Shown here: in pieces, positions 48,019-58,900 of the stretch | Layout: every line of letters begins with the position of its first letter | Position numbering within the stretch: the first letter of the stretch is position 1 | NCBI GenBank assembly: GCA_958450325.1 | Contig: OY288261.1 | Location: 16,109,277-16,173,276 of the forward strand | Direction: 5' to 3' | From: Agrostemma githago | Lineage: Eukaryota > Streptophyta > Magnoliopsida > Caryophyllales > Caryophyllaceae | Length of the DNA stretch: 64,000 nt | Translations under genes and position numbers: made by a program | Notes under the pieces: generated by a model | What the model was told of the DNA's origin: nothing | The model's input: the letters and a program-made list of their open reading frames with translations, nothing else | Database searches by the model: none

Positions 48019-49633
48019 TGACGGTAGTGTTTGTCGTCTATCCTACCGGGCAAATAATAACCAACGAACCTAAGCTGGGTAGCTAGGGGAAGTCGAGTCG
48101 ATCCACAGGGACGAGGTGTCGGACTAAGGTGTGCTACGGTCTAGGACTAGGTTCAAGACTAACTAAACTAGAGGAAGGCTAAGGTAAGGTCTAAAATACG
48201 AACTAACAAGGCTAAACGAGTAACTAATGACAAAAAGGAAGCAAATAAATCACTAAGAAGAAACTAGGGCTAGGTCGGGTTCATGGATGTCAAGGAGATA
48301 AAAAGAAGGAAAACGGGGTTACTAGCGTGCATGCTTTCGTAGTCTAGGTTCCGATCGGGCTCTCGCTACTTAAACGGCCTAGGGGTCATCCTCACCACGC
48401 TCTCGCTACTAATGAGGGAGCCAAACCAACCAACCAACCAAACACACACATACAAGAGAAGAGGCAAGAAAAAAAGGGATTGATCATCTCTAGTCTCACA
48501 AGCATTTCATCAAACATGTGGAGTGCAAGGTAAATGAGAAACAACAAAAACAACATCTAATACCACCCATCTTACCCTAATCACATCCAATTCCCCTAAT
48601 AACCCTAGCAAGAGTCTACTCAAACATATCTAATGGAAAACTAACAAGAACAAGAGAAACTAACACAAAAACAAGAACACACAAAATGAAGAACTAACAA
48701 GGATGATGAACAAAACAATAAACAAGAGATAAAGATTGAAACTTGGATGATAAGACAAAGATTAAGAGAAAGGAAAAGAGATTATACCATACTAGAAGAT
48801 GAATGGAAGAATGAAAACTTGCATTAAAGAGAAAACCCAAATACATCCACCAAGGTTGTCAATCTTGGTAGAGATCTTCAAGAATTCAATTAATACAAGG
48901 ATTAAACTAAGATTAAGGACTAACTAAAGACTAATCTACACTAATCTAAGCTAATCTAACCTAAAGTAGTCTAGTTTTTTGTGGGTAATGAAGAACATAA
49001 CATAAGATTACAAGAGGGGGGTATATATAGGGTTACAATGAATAAGGAGAAGAAAAGAAGAGGCGCGGGCTACAGCTGGTCCATCCCGGTCGGGATGGTG
49101 GTGGTCCCGACCGGGACGAGATGGTCCCGACCGGGATCATGCATAACACCGGGCTGTGTTATGCATAACACCAGGCGGTGTTATTGCTCTTCCCGGTCGG
49201 GAAGGGTGATGATCCCGACCGGAATGGCCCATCAGAACATGCTTCTTTCTTGCACTCCTTCCCGACCGGGAAGGCTACTCTTCCCGCCCGGGAAGGGTCT
49301 TGTAGGCCTCCAATATGATCATAAAGGTCCCTATTTGCTCTTCATAGGCTTCTCATAGATTCTCGGTGCTCGGGATCGAGTCTAAGGGGCTCGGGAATGG
49401 GTCCCAAGGTCTCGGGATCGAGTGTAAGCCACCGAGTGATCGTTGCTTCTCTTTGTTGGCTCCAAATGTATCGGAAACGAGTTGGAATAGTTCCCTTTCT
49501 CCAATATTGATCTTAGGAACCTAAAACAAGCTAGAAGAAGCATAAGTAGCCCAGAAAACCGCTCCAAAGAGCGATTCCACAAGAGAAACCGGGACCAAAC
49601 ACAACAAATAGGCACTACAAACTACACTTATCA
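48019..49633 (-). repeat. 5' LTR of Athila-like element
   Basis: 1615 bp, plus strand TGACGGTAGTG to CACTTATCA. TATA-like element (minus CTATATATAC) at 49021-49030. A dyad cluster of seven TCCCGGTCGGGA-type motifs lies at 49081-49297. The right neighbour is chromovirus sequence. Confidence 0.86.
49081..49297. repeat. TCCCGGTCGGGA dyad cluster in Athila-like LTR
   Basis: Seven dyads, just downstream of the TATA-like site in plus coordinates, with imperfect TGCATAACACC..GGTGTTAT repeats between them. Confidence 0.85.
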
Positions 49634-50407
49634 CCCTCCTTATAAGGAACTTCGTCCCGAAGTTCACCTTCCACTACAAAACGACTAACTAGCCCAACCC
49701 GACCAACTAAACAATAATTAACGAATCACCCAATAATCACCGAACTAACATAAGTAACCGGGGTGGGATATTACAGTCTGCCCGCCTTATAAGGAACTTC
49801 GTCCCCGAAGTTCGCTACCTGACACAATAACTTACAACACTTCAATAGAATCTAAGGAATTACCTTCCTATTAACGAAGCACGAAAAGAAGAAATCTATA
49901 CGATAGTAGTTTAAATATGGCATAAATCAGGCGGTTACGTTCTACCCTCCTTAAAGACATGGTTACGTCCCCGTAACCGAAATAATTACCTGATCAAAGA
50001 GGTGAGGAAAACGTTTCTACATCGACGCTTCTGTTTCCCAAGTGGCCTACTCGACGTTGTGATTAGACCACAAGACTTTGACAAGAGTTGTTTCTCCTCT
50101 CCGAGTTTTTCGGACTTTTCGGTCTAAAATTTCCTTTGGCACCTCCTCATAAGTGAGAGAATCATCTAGCTGGATCGTCTCGGGTTAAAGGATGTGAGAT
50201 GGGTCACTAAAGTATTTCCTCAACTGGGAAACATGAAACACATTATGAACTTTAGCGAGAGCTGGGGGAAGTGCTAATCGATACGCCACCTCCCCTATCC
50301 TATCCAGAATTTCATACGACCCAACAAACTTTTGACTCAACTTGCCCTTCTTCCCGAACCTCATAATCCCTCTCATAGGTGACACTTTCAACAAGACCTT
50401 ATCACCC
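49634..50407 (-). mobile_element. Tekay-like chromovirus tail fragment
   Basis: In element order: integrase C-terminus and chromodomain (from 50407 down to about 49980), a 3' untranslated hairpin region and 142 bp of the 3' LTR (49775 down to 49634, starting TGTAATATCCCACCCCGG). RT-D cuts it on the right and the Athila-like LTR on the left, so it is the oldest layer here. The hairpin GGAACTTCGTCCCGAAGTTC occurs twice, at about 49648-49667 inside the LTR remnant and about 49792-49812 before it. Confidence 0.78.
49980..50407 (-). pseudogene. Chromovirus integrase C-terminus plus chromodomain
   Basis: The minus frame reads GDKVLLKVSPMRG, RFGKKGKLSQKFVGSYEI, VAYRLALPPALAKVHNVFHV and SQLRKYFSDPSHIL, typical of the Tekay/Del integrase tail. 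It then meets a TAA at 50185-50187. The same frame continues as a chromodomain-like segment (LTYEEVPKEILDRKVRKTRR, then TLVKVLWSNHNV), with a further TAG at 50047-50049. The chromodomain places it among chromoviruses. The upstream rest is displaced beyond RT-D, outside this window. Confidence 0.85.
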
Positions 50408-51483
50408 TGTGGACATGACGTAGGTCCACCCCGACGCGGCCACGCGCGGGTTTGGGTAGGCGAATGCACCTCCATATGAGAATGGATCGAATTGAAATTT
50501 AAGTCGAAATGGAGTCGCCACCGAATTTTGTGGTTATTCGGAACCGTTCGAGCCCACTCTATATCGCTATGGACCATACACAAAGTATGGCCCATTTCGG
50601 TTTTAGAGTTTATTGGGCTCGTCCTTTTGCATTGCGATACCAATACCATCTACACCGGTAATCGTGTAAAGAATGACTCTCGTGCGCCAACGGTTTCGGG
50701 CATCCGGAAACCGAGGTTCTGAGTAAGGGGTGAGGGTACGTGTTGGGAATCCCACTAAGGACACCCAACCCCGCCCGCACATAGCGGCCTCTACTAAGAC
50801 ATCGTTTGACTTTCTAATATGCGCGTTAGTGATTCGGTGAAATGATATGCAAACAGCGTTTTAGCTAAGCATGCGAATTAAATGTGAGCTACGTCATTTT
50901 AATGCATCTAATTTATTGTCGAAGTGATTTAGCATGCGAGAGTTCATTTATAAACGGTAAAACGTAAATAAATAAAGCAAAGCAATAATAAATCGGTTAC
51001 AAATTACACGGACGGAATACAACCCGGAATTCACAATACAACGAGCAATAAAAGTAGAATAATCGAAATATATATAGCCAAAATGATAAGCAATAGTTAG
51101 AAACGGACCCGTGTATAAACTAGACCGTGAATCGTGTAAATGGACGAACTTCAATTAAATACATATTATTTTATGTATTAATCGAAGGACGGAGATATAG
51201 GACCTAGGCGTGGTGCTAGCCCGATCCCAAATCCCGATGCCTTGTCCCAACTTATCATATCGAGAAATTGGAGTTTAAATTAATCATACGTCGGATACAA
51301 CTAAGGAGTTGTCAACGCGTGATTAAAAGTGAGACCGTCGATCAAAGTTGTTTAAGTGAAGTGATATATATGAGTTTTGAAAAATGGGATCACGTGATTG
51401 TCTTTACACGTGACGACTAAGTCGTAAAAAAAGACGAGGCTCGAATGTTGCATTAAAGCTCTCGGATTTCTGGGCTACAGGAC

Positions 51484-51592
51484 CCACTCGGTCGAGTCAT
51501 GGCCTGACTCGGTCGAGTGCGTCCTGAAAGAAGCTGCTGCCCATAATTTGGGGTGCTACTCGATCGAGTAGCCTATGTACTCGGTCGAGTGG
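51484..51592. repeat. CACTCG dyad cluster 1 in RT-D LTR
   Basis: Four dyads in two pairs: CACTCGGTCGAGTC with GACTCGGTCGAGTG, then TACTCGATCGAGTA with TACTCGGTCGAGTG. RT-A has GCGACTCGC-type dyads at the homologous place. Confidence 0.9.
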
Positions 51593-52566
51593 CACTTGTG
51601 CGAGTTATGGCTCATTTCGTTTTATGTATTTTAAAATCGATAATTGATCGAATCGCATATAAACATGGCACGATTTATATACAACTTAATCCTCGGTACT
51701 CATAATGCATGTATTATTATTACGAGACCGTTATCAGAGATTTTAGAAAAGATGATATAAAAAATCGTTTTAAATTGGACCGGGACAAAATTGGTTCCCT
51801 CCGCGTTACGTCATCTTTAATAATCCTTACGGATTATGCGATGCTCGATTTAGCGTCAACGGGTTTTGTATCGATCTTTTGAAATGGAATTAAGCCCGTT
51901 CAACTACGTACTATCACGATCACGTTATGCCCTCGAGTGCGTAGGGCGGTGCTCCTCGAAAGGGCGCCACCACTATTGCGTCTCGTAAAGGGATTAAACG
52001 GACTTTGGGCAATAGTCGTAGTTAAACGAGTTAAATCCGAAATTTGATTATATGTAAATATATATATGTACGCGGTAGTGATATTATAACAAAATGTAAA
52101 TAACGAAAATTAAATGTTAGATTGTTAGATGCGATAAATAAATGTTAGCGGTTAGATGTTAGTGTGCGATAAGTAAATGTTAGATATTAGTAGTCATGTC
52201 GTTATTATCGACTAATTATAATACTATAAGCACAAATATAAATGTACACAAAAAAGGAACGATAAAAAAAGATGAAGAAGGAGAAGTCGGTGTTGAATCG
52301 TCACACCCTCAACCTACATGTTCTTGCCTCCCGGGATATGGTTCGTCAAATGGCGGCAATGGCACGGGAACGTCGAGATACGTAGGAGGAGTTGATGGTG
52401 TGTGTGTATGGCTCGGTTTGCGTGGGATTTTTACGAGTTTGTGCTCTCGGAAAATAGGTGTAAGTGTGATGATGCCTAAGGGTTGAACTAGGGCTGAAAT
52501 GTGTATAGAAAAAGTTGTGTAATGCTTGGCCAAAAAAGGTTTTTGTAATGCTTAGGATTGACGGGG

Positions 52567-52575
52567 TATTTATAG
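52567..52575 (-). promoter_or_regulatory. TATA box of RT-D LTR
   Basis: Minus CTATAAATA, in the same relative position as in the other Retand-like LTRs, so the element promoter drives leftward transcription. Confidence 0.65.
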
Positions 52576-52591
52576 GGAACCCACGACATAG

Positions 52592-52708
52592 GGTCACTCG
52601 ACCGAGTAGCCCAAGTGCACTCGGTCGAGTGCCCTCGTGAATGAACCTGGACCGGTTTTTTGAGGGTCCACTCGATCGAGTGGGTCAATCCACTCGATCG
52701 TGTGGATC
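52592..52708. repeat. CACTCG dyad cluster 2 in RT-D LTR
   Basis: Four dyads in two pairs (CACTCGACCGAGTA with CACTCGGTCGAGTG, CACTCGATCGAGTG with CACTCGATCGTGTG) lie immediately downstream, in plus coordinates, of the TATA box, as at 23692-23798. Confidence 0.9.
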
Positions 52709-53132
52709 AATTAGGCCGCAAAATTTTAGGCTTGATTAGCCTTAATTGCTCTTGATTGATTTTGAATTGATTTTGGATTGATTTTGGATTGATTTAGCTT
52801 GATTTTTGAATCTGGCGCAAGTTTCGAGAATGTATCAGGTCGTTTTTGTGTCGGGTTTGTCTTGACCGGGTTTTGACCCGGTCGCTAAAAGACGGGAATT
52901 ATTTTTGGTGTCGGTTTTGACCCAAATTAGTCTTATTTTGCTCGGAACGACCTACTGGGCCTGAATTTGAGGTTGGTTTTGTGAGGTTTGTATCCCGTTA
53001 AAAGCCCATGCCGGACATTATTAATTTCGAGCCCGTATCCGAGCGCGTTAGAGCACGTTAGCGTCCGATCATCATCGGGTGTTTTTTGGAAACTACCATA
53101 GACACCTGGCAGTCAAAATGCGGGTGTCTACA

Positions 53133-53770
53133 GAGCCCCCACTCTGACTGAGGCTTGGACAGGGCGAAAGTCAGAGTAGCTACCAAGTAAATTAAGACCC
53201 GGTAGACTTCCGATCGGGTCGTTTATAGTCCATTAGACTCGCGTGAAAGGCTCGCCAGCCATAAGATAGAAATCATACCTGAGCTTGATGATGATACCTC
53301 CGTGGGGAATCGGACTTGTCGCGTAAGTCCTGGGTGCGCCTATATGTGGGCCGATCCCGTACCATTCCGGGGAAAATGCCGCCTCGGGCTTCCGCTGGGG
53401 AGATTTCGAGGGTTGCATGTCTCTGTTTGAGTCGTACCTGTATGAGTCACATAAAATGTATGCAACACGTAGGTAGTAAAAATGACTCGCGCTGGGGAAT
53501 AAAAATTTGGATGACTGAAAAATTTTGAAATTTTTTTAGAATGTATATATTTTTAACAGACTGCTCGGGATGACTAAATTCCTGTGCCTGTGGGGAAGAG
53601 TCATGGATTGGGCCTGTATGTCCAGGCCCGTTTGGGCCAAGGAGGCACAGTTGCAAGGGATGCGCCAGGGTTTTGGTGTTATAAATACATCACCCTGGCT
53701 CCCTTCTTTGTCACAACTCTCAAAACTTCTCCTTCTCCTCAAAAATTTATCTCCTTTAAGAAATTATATC
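53133..53770 (-). other. Polypurine tract and 3' noncoding region of RT-D
   Basis: Minus AGAGTGGGGGCTC abuts the LTR. The remaining roughly 600 bp hold the presumed promoter and 5' leader of the antisense PMD gene. GTTATAAATACATCACC at about 53678-53694 offers a plus-strand TATA-like TATAAATA about 90 bp before the PMD start. Confidence 0.6.
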
Positions 53771-55556
53771 ATGGCCATTGATCGTCTGGTCGACATGCTG
53801 CAAGACTGGGCCCACCGTTTTAGGAATGCGAGCAAGGTAGCTTTAAGGCAGTCAGGCATATTCCAATTGTTCACGTTCCGTCAGATGCACGTGGACCGTC
53901 ATTTTCTCAATGCCTGTCTGACCTTCTGGGATGACACTTACCATGTTTTTGCCTTCCCTCGGGGCGAGATCTGTCCTCTCCCTGAGGAAATTGCTGCTAT
54001 AGGAGGGTGGAACCCACTGCTCCGTCCTGCTGTCCCTTTCTCAGTTCGGGATCTCAGGAGGAAATTACGGGAGTTTTTGGGGCTATCCCATGCTGAAGTA
54101 TCCCGCATGCTTGAGGGGGATACCCTTTCTCTGCTTGCCTTAGCTGAGAAGTTCATGAACCCGTACGACATCCGGGTTACGCCCATTCTTAGCCGTAGGG
54201 CGTTCGCCTTCTGTATACTACACGTGTATGCCTTTGAAGGCCATATGGACCTGCTGTCTTGTATGGGTAGCGCTCGTCTTCTCGTCATTGCTGACCTTAT
54301 GGAGACGGAGTGTAGTCCCGCATGGTTGATCACGGGGGAAATCATTCAGGGTTTGGACAACCGAAAGAGGGATGAGTCAGCCCGTTTCACGGGGAGCACC
54401 CGTCTGCTGCAGGTATATCGCTTTTCCCTTGATTTTTCGATTTTTTTTTTTCGCGATTTACTGCTACAGGGGGGCACTCGAACGAGTCACCCTGGCACTC
54501 GATCGAGTGCCCTCGTTAAGGGGTCTACTGCCTCGTTTTAAGGGTGTCACTCGATCGAGTGACCCCGGCACTCGATCGAGTGCCTTCTGGCGAACCTCCG
54601 AATTGTTCTCATGAATGTTGTGTTCTTTTCAGCTCTGGCTATTTGAGAGGTTGTCAAAGATCGAGCCTCCTCCCAACCCGAGTCAATATTGGTTTAACCA
54701 GGTGATGACAAGGAGACGGCCTACTGACTCATCCTGCCTCATTACCCAGAAATATTGGGAGGAAGAATTAACATTCCATCGTGGTCCATTGATACGATGG
54801 GTGGTTCAATGGTGGCCGATTTATGCTTGGACGGGTTTGGCGCCCGGAGACAAGGCGCACTATCAGGTGACTTTGTCCCTTAGCCAGACGGTTCACCTCT
54901 ATCCTGACCGCATACTCAGGTAGTATGGGTGGACTCAACGCATCCCGGAGAACGAGGCAGTTGTCAGTGCACCTACCCAGCTGACCGACATTATGTGCGA
55001 CACCTGGATTCAGAGGTGGTATACTCGAGTTACTTGGTCCGTTCCCAAGTCGCTTCATTCTACCTGGGTGTCTTATTCCTATAAAAGGTGGACCAAGGCC
55101 GAGATTGCCGAAGCTCGTGCTGCCCTGAAGGTTGATGAGGCCTTCGACCTGCTTCGACGCGAGAAGGTCAAGGATAACCGGGACTTCTTTGCTGAAGGGG
55201 AGACTATAGCCCCGATAGTCCGTCTAACGCCAGGTCAGAGGAGAGGAGCAAGGACTCGAGCTAGGGGGTCCGATGCTAGAGGTGCACGGGGGAAGGTGAG
55301 CCCCCAGACAAATTTGGAGAGGAGACCAGGGGCCGGGTCTTCAGTCCAGGACCGACTTGGTCCTAAGGACAGGTTACCAGAGCACATACGGGCTCGACTT
55401 GGGCCCGTGACAATAGCTGAAGATCCTCTGTCGAAGAAGAGGACTCGGGCCAAAGAGGTTCCCGTGGTCATCCGGGAACGCTCTTCCCCACCCCGGCGAC
55501 CTCGGGCTGCACGAGACTCGAAGGATAAGGGCAAGGGCAAGATGCCCGGATACTAG
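53771..55556 (+). pseudogene. Antisense PMD (plant mobile domain) gene of RT-D, one in-frame stop
   Basis: Start ATG at 53771 (MAIDRLVDMLQDWA), chosen because it aligns with the start of the RT-A copy. Exon 1 is 53771-54412, a 220-bp GT-AG intron is 54413-54632, and exon 2 is 54633-55556. Together they make 522 codons in one frame. Features include VDRHFLNACLTFWD, ICPLPEEIAAIGGW, AWLITGEIIQGLD, LWLFERLSKIEPPPNPSQYW and MCDTWIQRWYTRV, then a basic tail with KKRTRAKEVP and RERSSPPRRPR. The pattern fits the plant mobile domain (PF10536). A TAG at 54921-54923 lies where RT-A reads CAG, suggesting a C-to-T change. The gene converges with pol, and their stops are 383 bp apart. The intron contains four CACTCG dyads. 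Whether a protein is made is unknown. Confidence 0.82.
54476..54590. repeat. CACTCG dyad cluster in the PMD intron
   Basis: Four dyads in two pairs (CACTCGAACGAGTC with CACTCGATCGAGTG, CACTCGATCGAGTG twice) within the 220-bp intron. The RT-A intron at the same position has none. Confidence 0.92.
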
Positions 55557-55716
55557 TCTCCATTATTATTATCTAGATATTATTACTATTTGTGTTGTTT
55601 TTGTTTTTTTTTCGTGGCTTTTTGTAATTTTGAAATACCGAGTTTATCGGTGTTGTTTTTTTTGGAATAATAAAAGTATTATTTTAGTGAAACCGTTTCT
55701 GTCTTTTTCGTTATTG

Positions 55717-55790
55717 CGGTGGTTGTGCCCTTTTGAGGGGCTGCCTACGTATCCACAGTTAGTGGAATCAAACCAAACGTAGTTCGGGCG
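55717..55790. other. Conserved block between convergent genes, RT-D copy
   Basis: TGTGCCCTTTTGAGGGGCTG continuing with CCTACGTATCCAC and AAACCAAACGTAGTTC is nearly identical to 8170-8240. It lies between the PMD stop (55556) and the pol stop (55940). Confidence 0.7.
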
Positions 55791-55939
55791 TAGATTTTTT
55801 TTGCAATTTCGAAATACATCAAGACCATGAGTTCGAGATGTGTGACAGTAGGATAAAAAATCCTAACTTATTGACTTGCTTATAAATTTTGAAAAAGATG
55901 TTTTTAAATAATTTTTGCAAATGACATTTGAGATAAGGT

Positions 55940-58900
55940 TTAGGGGTAGTAGCGCTTCAGCTGGTCTAGGTTGGTTGGGTTGACAAATTCGTTCCCGTCC
56001 AGGTCCGTCAGCATTACGGCTCCTCCTGATAGAACCTTCTTGACTAGGTATGGCCCAGCCCAATTGGGTTTGAACTTTCCTCTTGGGTCAACCGGTAGTA
56101 AGGCACGAACCGATTTTAGGACCAAATCACCTTCTTTGATGTTCCTGGGCCTGACTCTCTTGTTAAAGGCCCGCTTGATTCTTTTTTGATATATTTGGAT
56201 GTTATTGAGAGCCCGAGACCGTCGTTCGTCCAAGAGAATTAACGAGTCATATCGAGCTTGAACCCAATCCGCTTCGGGCACTTGGCTTTCTAGTAGAATT
56301 CTGAGAGACGGTATTTCCAATTCGACCGGCTGGACTGCCTCCATGCCATACGTTAAATAATATGGGGTTGCCCCAGTTGCAGTTCGGATCGACGTCCGGT
56401 ACCCCCACAAGGCAAAGGGTATTTTGTCGGGCCAGTCCCGATAATTATCAGCCATCTTTTTAAGTATGGTGACAATTGTCTTATTAGCAGCTTCTACCGC
56501 TCCATTTGTTTGGGGTCGGTATGGCAAAGATGTATGCCTCTGGATTTTGTATTTCTCTAGCAAAGTAGCGGTTTCGGCTTGGAAGTGGGTCCCGTGATCG
56601 CTGATAAACTCGTGTGGGATCCCGTATCGGCATTTTATTTTATTCTGGATAAATTTGGCCACGTGCTTGGTGTTCAAGACACGGTATGATTCGGCTTCGA
56701 CCCATTTGGTGAAATAGTCGATAGCTACCAAAATAAAACAGTGACCTCCCGTCCCGGAAGGGTTCACTTTCCCAATTATATCGATCCCCCATGTCGAAAA
56801 TGGCCATGGCGAGGTCATGGTGTATAGTAGGGATGATGGTATGTGTTGAACATTGCCGAAAATTTGACAATTATGGCAGTGTTTGACATACGATTGACAG
56901 TCGGTCTCCATACTGTTCCAGTAGTACCCGAGCCTCATGATTTTTCGGGCTAACATATGGGCGTTCATATGTGGACCGTTTTCACCGTCGTGTAGTTCAG
57001 CCATCACTTTCTCGGCCTGCGTTTTGTCGATACACAGGAGTAAAGCCCCCTGTGCCGTCTTTTTGTATAACTGACCGTCGTCCGTACGAATGAATTGGGT
57101 GGCTAGTCTTCGCAGGGCTTTCTTGGCTCGATTTTCAGTTCCCGGGGGATATTCTCCCGTTGTCAAATAGATTAGGACAGCCTGATACCAAGGTTCTGGA
57201 TTGGTGATCTCGATATCTTGGATGGCGTTGACATAAGCCGGCTCGGACCGTCTTTCGACGCAGATTGGCATACTGGGCATATGTTCCGGGATATTTAGTA
57301 AGGACGCAAATTTGGAAAGTGCGTCCGCGAACTGATTTTCTTCACGTGGGAGGTAGATATATTCTACCTTCTGGAATTGTTTCTCTAGAACCCTTACTCG
57401 CGCTTGGTAAGCCACGAGATTGGCATTCCGAGTTTTCCATTTTTGAAGGGCTTGATTGATGACTAGGGACGAGTCCCCGTGATCCCGGAGATTTGTAATT
57501 CCCAAATCAGCAGCCGCTTGCAACCCTTGGATGCATGCTTCATACTCGGCCGCGTTGTTTGTCACATCAAAGTCTAATTTGATGGATAACGGTGTGTGCT
57601 CCCCTTTTGGTAATATTAGGAGAATACCGACTCCGAACCCTCGGAAATTGGATGCTCCATCAAAATACAAGTCCCATGTTTCGGTATCAGTGTGGAATAT
57701 GTCTTCATCTGGAAAAGCCCAAGTATCGGTATGGTCTTCTTCAGATACCGGGCTGTCGGCGAGGAACTCGGCTACCACCCGGCCTTTGATGGCTTTTAAT
57801 GGTACAAACTTGAGGTCAAACTCAGCCAGCATTAAATTCCATCTGGACATTCTTCCATTAAGAATGGGCTTTTCGAACAAGTATTTGATCGGATCCATTT
57901 TGGACAGGACATGTACCTCGTGACTGAGCATGTAGTGTCTGAGCTTTTTACTGGCCCAAACCAGAGCTAGGCACGTTTTCTCGAGCATTGTATACTTGCA
58001 TTCATATTCTAGGAACTTTTTACTAATGTAGTAAATAGCCCTTTCTTCTGAATCGACTGTCTGGGCCAGCATAGCCCCCATGGCTGCCTCTGTCGTTGTT
58101 AGGTATAATGACAGAGGCAAACCGTGTTGAGGTGGCATTAATACCGGCGGAGCAGACAGGATCTCTTTGATTATGTCAAAAGCCGTCTGACATTTATCAT
58201 CCCATAGTACCCGTTCCCCTATCTTCAGCTTCTTGAAAATGGGCTCACATACCATGGTTAGCTTTGAAATAAATCGGCTGATGTATTGGACTTTCCCGAG
58301 AAACCCCCTTATTTCTTTTTCGGTCTTGGGTGGTTGCATCTCGGTGATGGCTTTGATTTTAGCTGGGTCGACCTCGATGCTGCGTTGGCTAACGATATGG
58401 CCCAGTAATTTGCCTGATGTTACCCCGAAACTGCACTTTTGAGGGTTCAACCTCATGTTGTACTTACGTAATCGGGTGAAAAATTTTCTTAGGGCAGCAA
58501 CATGCCCATCTCGGCTTTTAGACTTAACAATCATGTCATCCACATAAACCTCCACTTCCTTATGCATCATGTCATGTAACAAGGTCGTGGTTGTTCGTTG
58601 ATATGTGGCTCCGGCATTAATGAGCCCAAACGGCATAATGGTATAACAATAAGTCCCCCACGGCGTGGTGAAGGTGGTTTTACCCATGTCTTCTTCTGCC
58701 ATCTTGATTTGGTTATATCCGGCATACCCATCCATAAATGATAGAAGGGCATGATCAGCTGTGTTGTCCACCAGTATGTCGATGTGTGGCAACGGAAAAT
58801 CGTCTTTTGGGCTGGCCTTGTTAAGGTCCCGGAAATCTACACATACCCGCACCTTGCCGTCCTTCTTGGGTACCGACACTATGTTTGCAACCCAGTCTTG

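Larger units (their letters stand above)
25319..49633 (-). mobile_element. Non-autonomous Athila-like retrotransposon (interrupted twice)
   Basis: In element order: 5' LTR 48019-49633, tRNA-Asp type primer site 47998-48015, short leader, a gag-like/acidic ORF (44010-44337 and 43056-44009, with its upstream part beyond a solo LTR), 3 kb of noncoding DNA, polypurine tract 40019-40033 and a 3' LTR (40018 down to 39609, then 25881 down to 25319). There is no protease, RT or integrase. RT-C sits in the 3' LTR and a chromovirus solo LTR sits in the ORF. Without these two insertions the element is about 7.1 kb. The 3' LTR lacks about 430 bp present in the 5' LTR. Confidence 0.78.
50408..53132 (-). 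repeat. 3' LTR of RT-D
   Basis: 2725 bp, plus strand TGTGGACATGACGTAGG to GGTGTCTACA. Dyad clusters are at 51484-51592 and 52592-52708. A TATA box (minus CTATAAATA) at 52567-52575 lies about 560 bp from the U3 end. The minus-strand sequence around the TATA box is shared with the other Retand-like LTRs. Confidence 0.95.

Noticed and set aside
49634..49645. Polypurine tract (AAGGAGGG on the minus strand) directly beside the Athila-like 5' LTR
   Set aside because: The real polypurine tract of this family is GTGTGGGGGAG at 40019. The purine run at 49634 belongs to the chromovirus flank.
50492..50722. ORF at the LTR start, repeated at 63564-63794
   Set aside because: Identical only because the two LTRs of RT-D are nearly identical. 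The frame is not conserved in other LTRs.
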